Shown: positions 41,963-49,716 of the stretch, in pieces | Layout: each line of letters opens with the position of its first letter | Numbering within the stretch: position 1 is the stretch's first letter | Origin: Candidatus Iainarchaeum sp. | GTDB lineage: Archaea; Iainarchaeota; Iainarchaeia; Iainarchaeales; GCA-2688035 | NCBI GenBank assembly: GCA_017610175.1 | Contig: JAFCCO010000004.1 | Coordinates: forward strand, 18,206-82,205 | Length of the DNA stretch: 64,000 bases | Direction: 5' to 3' | Notes under the pieces: generated by a model | The model's input: the letters and a program-made list of their open reading frames with translations, nothing else | Database searches by the model: none | Told to the model about the DNA's origin: nothing | Made by a program: the position numbers and the translations under genes

Positions 41963-43063
41963 ATGACCGGGGGGATAGAGGTCTGTGACACCACGCTTCG
42001 CGATGGTGAGCAAATGCCTGGGGTGGTTTTTTCACTCAAAGAAAAAAGAGAACTTGCAAGAGCTTCCTCCGAATTCGGGTCCAGCATAATCGAAGTCATG
42101 CCTGCGATTTCAAAAACAGAGCAAAGGCTTGCCAAAAGCCTTGCACATGAAAACCTTGCCGCAAAAATAACCGCTTCAACCCTCTCCAAAAAAGAACACA
42201 TTGAGCTTGCAACAAACTGCGATCTTGACCACATAACCCTTTTTACATCACTTTCAGACAACCATTTGAAACACAAGCTTAATATCTCCAGGGAAGAGAA
42301 CCTTTCAAAATCACTTGAAATGGTGGACTTTGCAAAGTCACAGGGGCTTGCCGTTGCTTTTGCAGGGGAGGATTCAACAAGGGCAAACAAAGAATACCTC
42401 CACAAATTCGTTAAGGCAATGGCCGGCAAAATAGATTATTTTCTCCCATGCGACACAGTGGGCTGCCTGCAACCATTTCAGACTTACAGATTCATAAAAC
42501 AACTCGTAAAAAATACAGGCAGCAAAATTGCACTGCACACCCACAACGACTTTGGCATGGCAACCGCAAACACAATTGCAGGAATAATGGCGGGGGCAGA
42601 GGTCTTCTCCGGAACGTTCAACGGAATTGGGGAGAGAAGTGGGAATGCAGCAATCGAAGAGGTGTGCATGGCATTAAAGGTTCTGCTCAAAAAAGACCTT
42701 GGGTTGAAGTATGAAATGCTTACAAGAATCTGCAACAGGGTGGAAAAGTATTCAAGGGCAAAAATGCACAAACACAAACCCATTGTTGGAAAGAATTCTT
42801 TCAGGCACGAGTCCGGCACGCACGTTGCAGGCGTGTTGAAAGATCCGTCAACTTACGAAATATTTGATCCTGCAGAAGTGGGCCAGACAAGAAAAATAGT
42901 GTTTGGCAAACACTCCGGAATGCGTGCAGTAAAAAAGATTCTGAAGGGGTCAAAGGGAAGGCTCAACAGAAAACTGCAGCTTCTGAAAAGAACCGCTGAA
43001 CGGGAGAAAAAAAGCTTTTCGGAGAGAAAGGCAAGGAAGCTAATGCTGGGGAGCTTGCAATGA
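41963..43063 (+). CDS. LeuA-family acyltransferase (homocitrate/isopropylmalate/citramalate synthase-like)
   Basis: Condenses acetyl-CoA with a 2-oxoacid in a TIM barrel. CDTTLRDGEQMPGVVFS, LPCDTVGCLQP, LHTHNDFGMATANTIAGIMAGAEVFSGTFNGIGERSGNAAIEEV and a C-terminal subdomain to residue 366 are seen. The LeuA regulatory domain is absent, as in NifV/AksA homocitrate synthases. The substrate is not decided. Overlap with a UbiA gene (ATGA) and a second UbiA gene suggests it works with prenyl transfer, an unusual link. No leuB/leuC-like genes are present in the window. Confidence 0.8.
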   Translation: MTGGIEVCDTTLRDGEQMPGVVFSLKEKRELARASSEFGSSIIEVMPAISKTEQRLAKSLAHENLAAKITASTLSKKEHIELATNCDLDHITLFTSLSDNHLKHKLNISREENLSKSLEMVDFAKSQGLAVAFAGEDSTRANKEYLHKFVKAMAGKIDYFLPCDTVGCLQPFQTYRFIKQLVKNTGSKIALHTHNDFGMATANTIAGIMAGAEVFSGTFNGIGERSGNAAIEEVCMALKVLLKKDLGLKYEMLTRICNRVEKYSRAKMHKHKPIVGKNSFRHESGTHVAGVLKDPSTYEIFDPAEVGQTRKIVFGKHSGMRAVKKILKGSKGRLNRKLQLLKRTAEREKKSFSERKARKLMLGSLQ

Positions 43064-43866
43064 GTAGCTTGGGCGAACTGAGAAAATTCCTGCGCCTGAA
43101 AATTGCGTTCGGAACAGCAAGCTTTGGAGTGATTGCATTTCTATTGTTCAACAACATGGGAAGCGCGATTGTCTTTCCAGTAGCAAGCATCTTCCTGCTT
43201 ACAATAGCCGGCTACTCATACAACTCAGTTACAGATGTGAAGGAGGACAGGACAAACCTTGGCCGCGTAAACAAGTTTGCGGAGGGAGCAGAGGGAAAAG
43301 CAATTGCATTTGCATTCTTTGCAGGGGGGACGGCGTTTGCATTATTTCTTGAAACTGTTGCACTGGCAGCATACCTTGCCGCTGCTTTTCTTTTCTGGGC
43401 ATACTCAAAATTCAGGGTAAAAAAAGTATTGCTCGGAAAGAACGTTTACATCTGGCTGCTTTTTGCGCTTGTTTTCCTGATTGGGACAAATGCAACTGAG
43501 CCAACCGCTGTTGGAATTGCATACTCAATTTTCTTTTCAGCGTTTATTTTTGTGCAAAGCATTATTGCGGACTTAAGAGATGTTAAGGGCGACCGCAAAG
43601 CCGGACTTAAAACACTGCCCATTGCGCTTGGGACTGCAAACGCAAAAGCATTGCTTACAGTATTTATTGTTGCGTGGCAGGTTAGCTTGCTTGCAATAAG
43701 CCCGCTGTTCTTTGTGCTCTTTGTTCCGTTCACCGCAGCAGACATATTTTTCCTGGCAAAGGGAGAGTACACAAAAGCCCACTTGTCGGGTTTTGTTGGA
43801 GCGCACGTTTTCAGCGCCTCACTTGTTTTGGTAAATTTATTCATTTATTTCGGAGGTGTTGTTTGA
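43060..43866 (+). CDS. UbiA family prenyltransferase (DGGGP-synthase-like)
   Basis: An integral membrane enzyme with about eight or nine helices. The two Asp-rich motifs are NSVTDVKEDRTN in the first half and DLRDVKGDRKAGLKTLPI in the second; they bind Mg-diphosphate of an isoprenoid donor. The second motif is close to that of archaeal digeranylgeranylglyceryl phosphate synthase, which attaches the second lipid chain. It overlaps the LeuA-like gene by four bases and the next UbiA gene by one (TGATG). Confidence 0.85.
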   Translation: MSSLGELRKFLRLKIAFGTASFGVIAFLLFNNMGSAIVFPVASIFLLTIAGYSYNSVTDVKEDRTNLGRVNKFAEGAEGKAIAFAFFAGGTAFALFLETVALAAYLAAAFLFWAYSKFRVKKVLLGKNVYIWLLFALVFLIGTNATEPTAVGIAYSIFFSAFIFVQSIIADLRDVKGDRKAGLKTLPIALGTANAKALLTVFIVAWQVSLLAISPLFFVLFVPFTAADIFFLAKGEYTKAHLSGFVGAHVFSASLVLVNLFIYFGGVV

Positions 43867-44729
43867 TGTTTACCCATGAAACAAAGGAAGCCGGGTTCAC
43901 AAAAAAAGTTTTTCTTGCAGGAAAGAGGATAAAACCCGCAATCGGAATAATTCTTCCATTCACACTATTGCATGCGGCGCTATTCAATGTGTTCTCAATT
44001 GAATCTGTGTTTATTGCAATCGGCTTTGCTTCAATTTACCTCTTTGCAGACATGTTCAACGACTTCTATGATTTGCATGAAGACCTTAGAAACGAAAGAA
44101 AGGACAAGCTGTTGATTTCAACAGGCATGAAGAAGAGGCAAATCCTTCACATGTCCTATTTTTTCCTAGTGTTTGGAGTGACTCTGCTGTTTGGATTCTC
44201 CGCCGTGCTTGGTGCTGCCGGATTGTTTCTTGCAATTGCAGGATGGGCTTACACACACCCTTTTGTTAGGCTGAAAAAATACGAAGTTTATGGCTATGTG
44301 TTAAGCAGCACGCCCTTTTTTGCGCTTCCGTTTGCACTCTCAAGCCATTACGGGCGGGAGTTTTCCATTTCACTGGCCCTGCTGGCTGTTTTTAGTTATA
44401 CGCAGTATGTTTACATTCTTTGCCAGAAGGATGCAACAGATTTGAAGGATGATGTAAACCTGTTTCTTAAAAGAAGCAACACGGTTGCTTCGCTGATAAC
44501 CGGAGCGTTTTCAATCACGGCATCGCTTGCAATTCTTGCAGTTGCAATGTTAAGCGGCCTGCAATTACTTTTGATTGTGTGGATTGCAAATCTTGCAATA
44601 AAGCTGAAGAATCTTTCTGGAATCTACTCCAAAAGTATTGGGAGGGGAAAGAGATTCAGGCTGACAACATATGAATTCATATCGCACTATGCCTTTTTTG
44701 TTGCGGCTTTGTTAGCCGGATTTGTATGA
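43866..44729 (+). CDS. UbiA-like prenyltransferase, second copy
   Basis: A 287-residue multi-helix membrane protein. NDFYDLHEDLRNE and DATDLKDDVN correspond to the two Asp-rich motifs of UbiA enzymes, although the second is shorter than usual and lacks the GDRKAG part, so the substrate is probably different from that of the gene before. GGAGGTG lies seven bases before the ATG. The last gene of the LeuA-UbiA-UbiA operon, it converges on the next gene with an 18-base overlap. Confidence 0.75.
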   Translation: MFTHETKEAGFTKKVFLAGKRIKPAIGIILPFTLLHAALFNVFSIESVFIAIGFASIYLFADMFNDFYDLHEDLRNERKDKLLISTGMKKRQILHMSYFFLVFGVTLLFGFSAVLGAAGLFLAIAGWAYTHPFVRLKKYEVYGYVLSSTPFFALPFALSSHYGREFSISLALLAVFSYTQYVYILCQKDATDLKDDVNLFLKRSNTVASLITGAFSITASLAILAVAMLSGLQLLLIVWIANLAIKLKNLSGIYSKSIGRGKRFRLTTYEFISHYAFFVAALLAGFV

Positions 44730-45722
44730 GAGAATAAGCTTTCTGGAGAACTCCTTTGAGCCAACAAATTTGAATGAGTTGTCCATCGCCCTTAGATAGC
44801 CAAGAATGTATTGTGCAATGAAGTCCCATTTGTCCTTAGCAAGTTGCATGCCGTAGGGAGGGTGTCGTATGTTGACCGAAAGGCTCTTGCCATTTTGCAA
44901 AATGTCAACTTCGCCAAAGCCGTTAAGCTGGAAGAGAAGCTTTGCATGCCTGAACCCTCCATTAAATTCTCTTGATTTGGATAGCTTGGTTTTGAAAAAA
45001 TCCTCCGAAGCTCTTGCAAGCAGTTCAAGCTTCACGCCCTTCTGTGCAATTAAGTGCGGAAGGGAAGTTTCCATAATGAACATTTTTTTGCCCAAGTAAA
45101 ATACACGGTTTTTGCGCAGCGAAACAGCCCCTGCACGAATCAGTTCCTCCAAGGATTGCTTTTTGTTGGGCCTCATTGTGTTCAGCCAATAATATTCCTT
45201 CTTGTCCTTGAGTGCTAGGTCAATTTTTTCGTTTCCGAGCGCGATTGTGTAAACTCCGCCGGTTCCATTCCAGTCAAGGTTCACAAGATTTGCTTTCTTC
45301 AAATAGTATGCTTCAACCACTCCGGTGAAAAGCCCTTTGGAGAAACTGTTTTCCCCAATGAATCTGACGAAAGGTTCGCCCTTTGTTTCAATAATTGTGT
45401 TTTCCCCGGATTTTTTTGCGTGGCATTTTTCAAGAATGCCGATTTTTTTCCAGAGCCGTTCAAGAAGGAGATTAATGCAGCTTTCAAGCGGCAAAACCTT
45501 TACAACAGACGGAGCGTAAGCATTAATCATTATGGTCATCCAGTCCCCTGCAAGCTCTTCCATCTCTTTTTCGAAACCTGCCTTTTCGCACATTTGGAAA
45601 TAGTTTGCAAGGATTTCCTCAAAGAAAAGGATGTCCCTTCTTTTTTTGCCAAAGCCCGAACTGAAAAGCGAGCCACGCCTTGACTGGACAATTTTTCTTT
45701 GGATAAAATCAGCCAATGACAT
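44712..45722 (-). CDS. Hypothetical protein of the KaiC-like operon
   Basis: A 336-residue cytoplasmic protein that I do not recognise. It begins with a basic stretch (QRKIVQSRRGSLFSSGFGKKRRD), has an N-terminal helical domain (about 30-105), a middle region with TGGVYTIALGNEKIDLALKDK, and a C-terminal domain with SVNIRHPPYGMQLAKDKWDFIAQYILGYL. It may be a fold related to V4R/heme-NO-binding sensors, but this is weak. It follows the KaiC-like gene by 16 bases. Confidence 0.55.
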   Translation of the reverse strand: MSLADFIQRKIVQSRRGSLFSSGFGKKRRDILFFEEILANYFQMCEKAGFEKEMEELAGDWMTIMINAYAPSVVKVLPLESCINLLLERLWKKIGILEKCHAKKSGENTIIETKGEPFVRFIGENSFSKGLFTGVVEAYYLKKANLVNLDWNGTGGVYTIALGNEKIDLALKDKKEYYWLNTMRPNKKQSLEELIRAGAVSLRKNRVFYLGKKMFIMETSLPHLIAQKGVKLELLARASEDFFKTKLSKSREFNGGFRHAKLLFQLNGFGEVDILQNGKSLSVNIRHPPYGMQLAKDKWDFIAQYILGYLRAMDNSFKFVGSKEFSRKLILSYKSG

Positions 45723-45738
45723 GCTTTGCCCCCCCTAA

Positions 45739-46416
45739 TTAGACTGCTTTCGTTTTTCCCATTCTGATACTTTTGGAATCAATAACTACGGAGTGCTTTA
45801 CAAGCGGGTCAAAATTGGTGTATCTCATTTTTGGAATTGAGAGAACTCGCAGCGGCTTTTCCCCAAAATCAAGGAATGAGAGGTGGATCACCCCATCGCA
45901 CTCAAACGCTTCGCCGTTTCCTGTATCAAAAATTCCGTTGCTTGTTTCACCAATTAAAATTGCAGAATCTGCTTTCTCTTTCAAAAGCTCCACAATTGAT
46001 GCAAGCCTTAGCCTGTAGTCTTTTTTGTCAATTGCGGAAATAAACATTTTGTTAACGTTGTCGATAACAATGCGGTTGAGTTTTGGGTATAATTTAAGAA
46101 TTTCCTCAAACCCGCTTAGTGAAAGCTTGCTTCCAAGCTTAAGGTGCCCTATCTGAAAATTATTGCCGAGAAAATCCTTTGCTTCGCGCAGTGATTCAAC
46201 CCCCTCGCACGCCCGCACAAGCTCCTCGCTTTTTTCCCCGAACGAAAGGTAATAACACTTCTCTTTTTTTCTTGCCCCGTCAAGCAGGTAGTTGAGCGCA
46301 AAAAGGGTTTTTCCAGTCCCCGGATTTCCTGAAAGCAAAATGACTGTTTTATTTGGGAATCCCCCGTTTACAAGCTTGTCAAGCCCATTTATTCCCGAAG
46401 AAACTCTTTCAGTCAT
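45739..46416 (-). CDS. KaiC-like RecA-family ATPase
   Basis: A single-domain KaiC/RadB-like ATPase of 225 residues. Walker A is SGNPGTGKT at 29-37, Walker B is RIVIDNVNKMF, and VSSGINGLDKLVNGGF is the usual start. The KaiC-type catalytic EE position is CYYLSFGEKSEEL. Archaeal orphans of this type often partner with signalling or motility proteins. Its ATG overlaps the stop of the gene before and it is followed by a hypothetical protein, so the three form one unit. Confidence 0.85.
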   Translation of the reverse strand: MTERVSSGINGLDKLVNGGFPNKTVILLSGNPGTGKTLFALNYLLDGARKKEKCYYLSFGEKSEELVRACEGVESLREAKDFLGNNFQIGHLKLGSKLSLSGFEEILKLYPKLNRIVIDNVNKMFISAIDKKDYRLRLASIVELLKEKADSAILIGETSNGIFDTGNGEAFECDGVIHLSFLDFGEKPLRVLSIPKMRYTNFDPLVKHSVVIDSKSIRMGKTKAV

Positions 46417-46739
46417 TTAGTCCCCCCAAATTTTGGAATACCCTGGCCATTGTCCTCAAGCTCTATTAGCAGAAGCTTTTTTTCGTTTATGCCAAAAATT
46501 CTTGCCTTGACATGTTTCAAAAGCTTTGAGATGCTGCTTCGCTTTAGAACCTTGTTTGGAAGCATTATTCTGTTGCCGTTTCCAATCTTTCCGGTTGTAA
46601 GAACTTCGTTGGATTTTGAAGCAGGCAAAATCACAAGATTTTTTTCATCCTCTTTGACAAGTTCGTACTCTTCTTTTGAAACTTTAATGCTAAGAATAGT
46701 AGTTTCATCTTCCAGGGTAATAGACTTTATTTCAGCCAC
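46413..46739 (-). CDS. Hypothetical protein, AbrB-like features
   Basis: A 108-residue protein with an N-terminal strand-rich part (ITLEDETTILSIKVSKEEYELVKEDEKNLVILP) and a C-terminal VLTTGKIGNGNRIMLPNKVLKRSSI segment, which resembles the swapped-hairpin DNA-binding motif (VxxxGRVxIPxxxR). It starts with GTG. As first gene of the KaiC-like operon it may regulate or serve as partner; the function is unknown. Confidence 0.5.
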   Translation of the reverse strand: MAEIKSITLEDETTILSIKVSKEEYELVKEDEKNLVILPASKSNEVLTTGKIGNGNRIMLPNKVLKRSSISKLLKHVKARIFGINEKKLLLIELEDNGQGIPKFGGTK

Positions 46740-46968
46740 AATATTATATCTTTGGCAAGATTATTTAAACATTTACTCAAATCGGTTCATAATTTGCGGA
46801 ATTTTTTCAGCCAATAGCAAGCAATTTAATAACTTGCGGGCATAATTTTATTGTGCCTTTGGTGAAGGTCCTGCAATTAGCCTGATGCAGGCAGGACAGA
46901 ATAGTTTTTATCTCATAAAAACTAAGAACCGTTATAGGTTTTAATAACCTTGGTGAACTGATTCTAGT
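46740..46968. other. Intergenic region with a hairpin
   Basis: Carries ATTATTTAAACATTT near the divergent KaiC-like operon and a hairpin-forming repeat, GTCCTGC at 46868-46874 with GCAGGAC at 46891-46897 (16-base loop that contains an alternative CTGCA/TGCAG pair). No open frame or known RNA was found. Confidence 0.4.
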
Positions 46969-47592
46969 ATGAAGTTTTATTTGTCTTCGTTTAGGTTGGG
47001 TAATAAATCTGTTGAATTAGTTAGGTTAATGTCGGGCAATAAAAAAATTGCTTATATTCCAAATGCGGGTGATTTTTCCAATTTGGATTGTGTTAAGAAA
47101 AGCAAGTGGGAAAAATTTGATATTAAAAGTTTAGAAGAAATTGGTTTAGTTGTAGGCTATCTTGATTTAAAGGATTTTTTTGGAAAAGTTGGTGAATTGC
47201 GAAAAAAATTGAACGATTTTGGAGGAGTATTTGTAAGAGGGGGCAACACTTTTATTTTAAGACAGGCAATGAAATTGAGTGGTTTTGACACAATCTTCAA
47301 AGAGCTTCTTAAAAGAAACGATTTTGTGTACGCAGGGTATAGCGCAGGTATATGTGTGCTGGCCCCCGATTTAAAAGCCTTGCAAATTGTTGACAGCGCC
47401 GAAGACAAGCCCTACAAAGGGCTTCAGAAAACGATTTGGAACGGCCTTGGATTCCTAGATTGCATCCTTCTCCCGCATTACAAATCCAATCACCATGAAT
47501 CGGCAGATATTGACAAAGAAGTTGAATACTGCAATAAAAACAATATCCCTTTTAAAACTCTGAGAGACGGCGAAGTAATAATTATCAAATAA
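46969..47592 (+). CDS. Peptidase S51-like protein (dipeptidase E family)
   Basis: A 207-residue serine peptidase-like protein. GGVFVRGGNTFILRQAM and YAGYSAGICVLAPDL (nucleophile Ser in GYSAG) match aspartyl dipeptidase/cyanophycinase-like enzymes; PHYKSNHHES supplies a His. Codon use differs from neighbours, with many TTA, TTG, TCT, GGT and AAT codons. It is followed by a bacterial-style stem-loop terminator. Both suggest recent gain, probably from a bacterium. The substrate would be a peptide with N-terminal acidic residue if it acts like dipeptidase E. Confidence 0.8.
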   Translation: MKFYLSSFRLGNKSVELVRLMSGNKKIAYIPNAGDFSNLDCVKKSKWEKFDIKSLEEIGLVVGYLDLKDFFGKVGELRKKLNDFGGVFVRGGNTFILRQAMKLSGFDTIFKELLKRNDFVYAGYSAGICVLAPDLKALQIVDSAEDKPYKGLQKTIWNGLGFLDCILLPHYKSNHHESADIDKEVEYCNKNNIPFKTLRDGEVIIIK

Positions 47593-47621
47593 ATAGCCGC
47601 TCAAGGCAGGCTATTTTATTA
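47591..47621 (+). terminator. Stem-loop terminator after S51-like gene
   Basis: AAATAGCC at 47591-47598 pairs with GGCTATTT at 47609-47616 around a 10-base loop, and TATT follows. This starts inside the stop codon and looks like an intrinsic terminator of bacterial type. Confidence 0.55.
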
Positions 47622-47623
47622 CC

Positions 47624-47658
47624 TTGTCAACCAAAAAAGGCACTGTTGTTTTTGACAA
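47624..47658. repeat. 7-bp inverted repeat
   Basis: TTGTCAA at 47624-47630 and TTGACAA at 47652-47658 are exact complements, placed between the S51-like gene and the toxin-antitoxin pair. It could be a further transcript end or a trace of insertion; nothing else in 47593-47808 can be named. Confidence 0.35.
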
Positions 47659-47808
47659 CATCTCTTTTATTCATTTTGGATGACTATTATTACTTGCCGA
47701 TGATGATCTGACGATGACACTGAGCGAAAGCGATGACGACAGATGGGCGAACTGAGGCAAAAACATAGCTTTTTATTACATTTTGTTACAAATTATATTG
47801 GTGATTTT

Positions 47809-48051
47809 GTGGCCAAAGCAGTAATCGATTTTCATGAGCGTCAGGACCGTATTCTGACTATTGTAAAGGGAAAGTACGGTTTGGGTAACAAGTCCGAAGC
47901 GGCTAATTTAATTGTCTCAAAATTTGAAGAGGCGTTTTTGGAGCCTGAGCTAAGGCCTGAATACAGGGAAGAGCTTCTGAAAGTAGATAAAGGCAAGTTC
48001 GAGAAATTTTCAAGCGTTAAAAAATTAAGAGCTGAGCTTGAAGATGCATGA
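47809..48051 (+). CDS. Antitoxin-like protein (DUF2683/RelB type)
   Basis: An 80-residue protein with a ribbon-helix-helix-like N-terminus (AKAVIDFHERQDRILTIVKGKYGLGNKSEAANLIVSKFEE) and a charged C-terminal arm (PELRPEYREELLKVDKGKFEKFSSVKKLRAELE) that resembles the toxin-wrapping tail of RelB-family antitoxins. A GTG at 47809 with GGTGA just upstream is chosen over an ATG at 47743. It overlaps the RelE-like gene by eight bases. It would bind its promoter and neutralise the toxin. Confidence 0.7.
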   Translation: MAKAVIDFHERQDRILTIVKGKYGLGNKSEAANLIVSKFEEAFLEPELRPEYREELLKVDKGKFEKFSSVKKLRAELEDA

Positions 48052-48316
48052 ATTTGAAATAAGTGTTAAGCTTAAGCGGATTCTGAAGAAGCTTGTTAAA
48101 AAAAACAGGTTAAGGTACGAAGCCGCCCTTAAGAAGATTGATGAAATATGTTCCAGTCAGAACATAGGGCACTACAAAAACCTATCCTACGATATGAAGG
48201 AATTTAAGAGAGCCCATATTCTTTCCCATTTTGTTTTAATTTTCAAATTTGATGAAAAAACCAATAAAGTCAAATTTGAGGACCTGCAGCGTCATGACAA
48301 TATTTACAGAAGGTGA
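48044..48316 (+). CDS. RelE/YafQ-type toxin
   Basis: A 90-residue basic protein: ISVKLKRILKKLVKKNRLRYEAALKKIDEIC, then KNLSYDMKEFKRAHILSHFVLIFKFDEKTNKVKFEDLQRHDNIYRR. The fold and the C-terminal His-Asp-x-x-Tyr match RelE/YoeB/YafQ ribosome-dependent mRNA endonucleases. ATG 48044 overlaps the antitoxin stop by eight bases, the usual coupled arrangement of a type II toxin-antitoxin pair. Confidence 0.8.
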   Translation: MHEFEISVKLKRILKKLVKKNRLRYEAALKKIDEICSSQNIGHYKNLSYDMKEFKRAHILSHFVLIFKFDEKTNKVKFEDLQRHDNIYRR

Positions 48317-48421
48317 ACCGGAATTAAACCCTCATCTTTCAACCAGGCTGGGCAAACCAGGGCCACACGTTTTTTTGCCAAAGCATTAAATTAAAAAAGA
48401 AAAGCACCTTTATTAGAATGA

Positions 48422-48982
48422 ATGGATTTGAAGAAACTTGGAAAGTATGCCGGCGGGCTTGCATTTTGTACCCTGTACAGGCTGCTGCGAATCTTTCCAA
48501 ACAACGACCCCATAATGGGGTTTGCGCTTCCCTACGCAAGGAAAAACAAGTGGTGGCAGGCTCTGTTGTTTCCGGTGCTTGCAATGGTATCATTTGACAT
48601 TATTACAATGCGTGTTGGCGTTTGGACAATCGGAACCGCCGGCACTTACGGATTGCTTGGCCTTCTTTTCTGGAAATATTTCCAAACCAAAAAGAGGGTT
48701 GGGCTGAAAACTTACGCAGGCGCAAGCATTGTAGGGGTTTTAATCTTTGATTTAATCACCGGACCCATAATGAGCAGCGCAATGTTTGGAATGCCGTTTG
48801 CAATCGCATTTGTCGGGCAAATCCCATTCACAATGGCACACCTTGCAAGCGCTACAGGATTCACGGTTCTTGTGGCGCCGGTTCTTGACCCGCAGTTGAG
48901 GGCAAGCCTGCAGGAAACATTTTATTCAAACATCAGAAAAACAGCAAACGCGGTTTCAACAATTGTTAAGGCGATGAGATGA
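48422..48982 (+). CDS. Multi-pass membrane protein, ECF S-component-like
   Basis: A 186-residue protein with about five or six hydrophobic helices. It has an amphipathic Arg-rich start (TLYRLLRIFPNNDPIMGFALPYARKNKW) and long loops with GPIMSSAMFGMPF. Size and layout resemble substrate-binding S components of energy-coupling (vitamin) transporters or DUF6580, but no ligand motif is clear. Its stop overlaps the ATG of a DUF4430 lipoprotein gene, which suggests joint uptake or sensing of a cofactor. Confidence 0.55.
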   Translation: MDLKKLGKYAGGLAFCTLYRLLRIFPNNDPIMGFALPYARKNKWWQALLFPVLAMVSFDIITMRVGVWTIGTAGTYGLLGLLFWKYFQTKKRVGLKTYAGASIVGVLIFDLITGPIMSSAMFGMPFAIAFVGQIPFTMAHLASATGFTVLVAPVLDPQLRASLQETFYSNIRKTANAVSTIVKAMR

Positions 48983-49392
48983 AATTTTTTGAAAAAACCT
49001 TTCTTGCGGCAATTGCTTTGCTGCTTATTTCAACGGCAGGCTGTGTTCAGGAGAACGCAACCGCACCAACAGGGGCCGCAGAGGGAAATGCAGTAATCAC
49101 ACACCTGTACACCGGCACAGACGGTGGCATTATTTCAATTGAGATTATTGAGACAGAAATTGGCTCAAACGCATTTAATGCAATTAAAGAAAACGTTGAC
49201 ATTGAATTTGATGAGTTTGATTTCGGGGTAATGGTTAATTCCATTGCAGGAACCCCTGCACCCGAAGGGCATTACCTTGGCCTCTACATTAACGGGGAAT
49301 ATGCAAGCAAAGGAATTGCGGATTACACCGTTGAAGAGAACATGCTTATCGAGTGGAAAACAGAGAAAATAGAGGACTTTGGCCTGGAGTGA
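48979..49392 (+). CDS. DUF4430 lipoprotein
   Basis: A 137-residue exported protein with a lipobox (LLLISTAGCVQE, Cys about residue 22) and a C-terminal DUF4430 domain: ENVDIEFDEFDFGVMVNSIAGTP, then GHYLGLYINGEYASKGIADYTVEENMLIEWKTEKIED. DUF4430 domains occur in transcobalamin-like proteins and bacterial surface proteins. Coupling (ATGA) with a membrane protein fits a small uptake or sensing pair. Confidence 0.72.
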   Translation: MKFFEKTFLAAIALLLISTAGCVQENATAPTGAAEGNAVITHLYTGTDGGIISIEIIETEIGSNAFNAIKENVDIEFDEFDFGVMVNSIAGTPAPEGHYLGLYINGEYASKGIADYTVEENMLIEWKTEKIEDFGLE

Positions 49393-49441
49393 TTCGGGTT
49401 AGGCAACGATTTTTAAACCCTATCTTTCTTCTTTAGTATGA

Positions 49442-49714
49442 ATGCCTTTTGATGAGTTCAGTTTTGTTTTAAGGGGACGCAATCGAAGAAATATCCTTCG
49501 CGCCTTTTTACAGGAGAAGATGACTGCCGTGCAGATTAGCAAGGCTTTAAGCATCCCCTCCTCAAACGTTGCGAGAAACATTGTGGAACTTAGGGACAGA
49601 AAGCTTATAGTGGCCCTTACAAAGGAAAGGAAGTTCAGATTCTACAAGATTACTCCCAAAGGCAGGAAAGTGCTTAAGGAAGTTGAAAGAATCAGAAAAA
49701 TGCTTCAAAAATAA
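49442..49714 (+). CDS. Winged-helix DNA-binding protein (ArsR/MarR-like)
   Basis: A 90-residue single-domain regulator: GRNRRNILRAFLQEKMTAVQISKALSIPSSNVARNIVELRDRKLIVALTKERKFRFYKITPKGRKVLKEV. The recognition helix and the KFRFYKIT wing are clear. There are no metal-binding cysteines. It is next to the sensory cluster but convergent with it; the target is unknown. Confidence 0.8.
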   Translation: MPFDEFSFVLRGRNRRNILRAFLQEKMTAVQISKALSIPSSNVARNIVELRDRKLIVALTKERKFRFYKITPKGRKVLKEVERIRKMLQK

Positions 49715-49716
49715 GC

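Noticed and set aside
41932-42429. 165-codon minus-strand frame
   Set aside because: Antisense to the LeuA-type synthase and lacking a start signal or domain.
44712-45722. Assignment of the 336-residue protein as a V4R or heme-NO-binding sensor
   Set aside because: Only a vague helical likeness; no conserved Cys or His cluster of those families could be seen.
47685-47742. Possible C/D box RNA (GATGATGA, CTGA and GATGACA words)
   Set aside because: The box spacing is wrong, with a CTGA only one base after the C box-like word, and no guide could be assigned.
47743-47808. Upstream extension of the antitoxin from ATG 47743
   Set aside because: The added 22 residues are unlike the family and no ribosome site precedes the ATG, whereas GGTGA stands just before GTG 47809.
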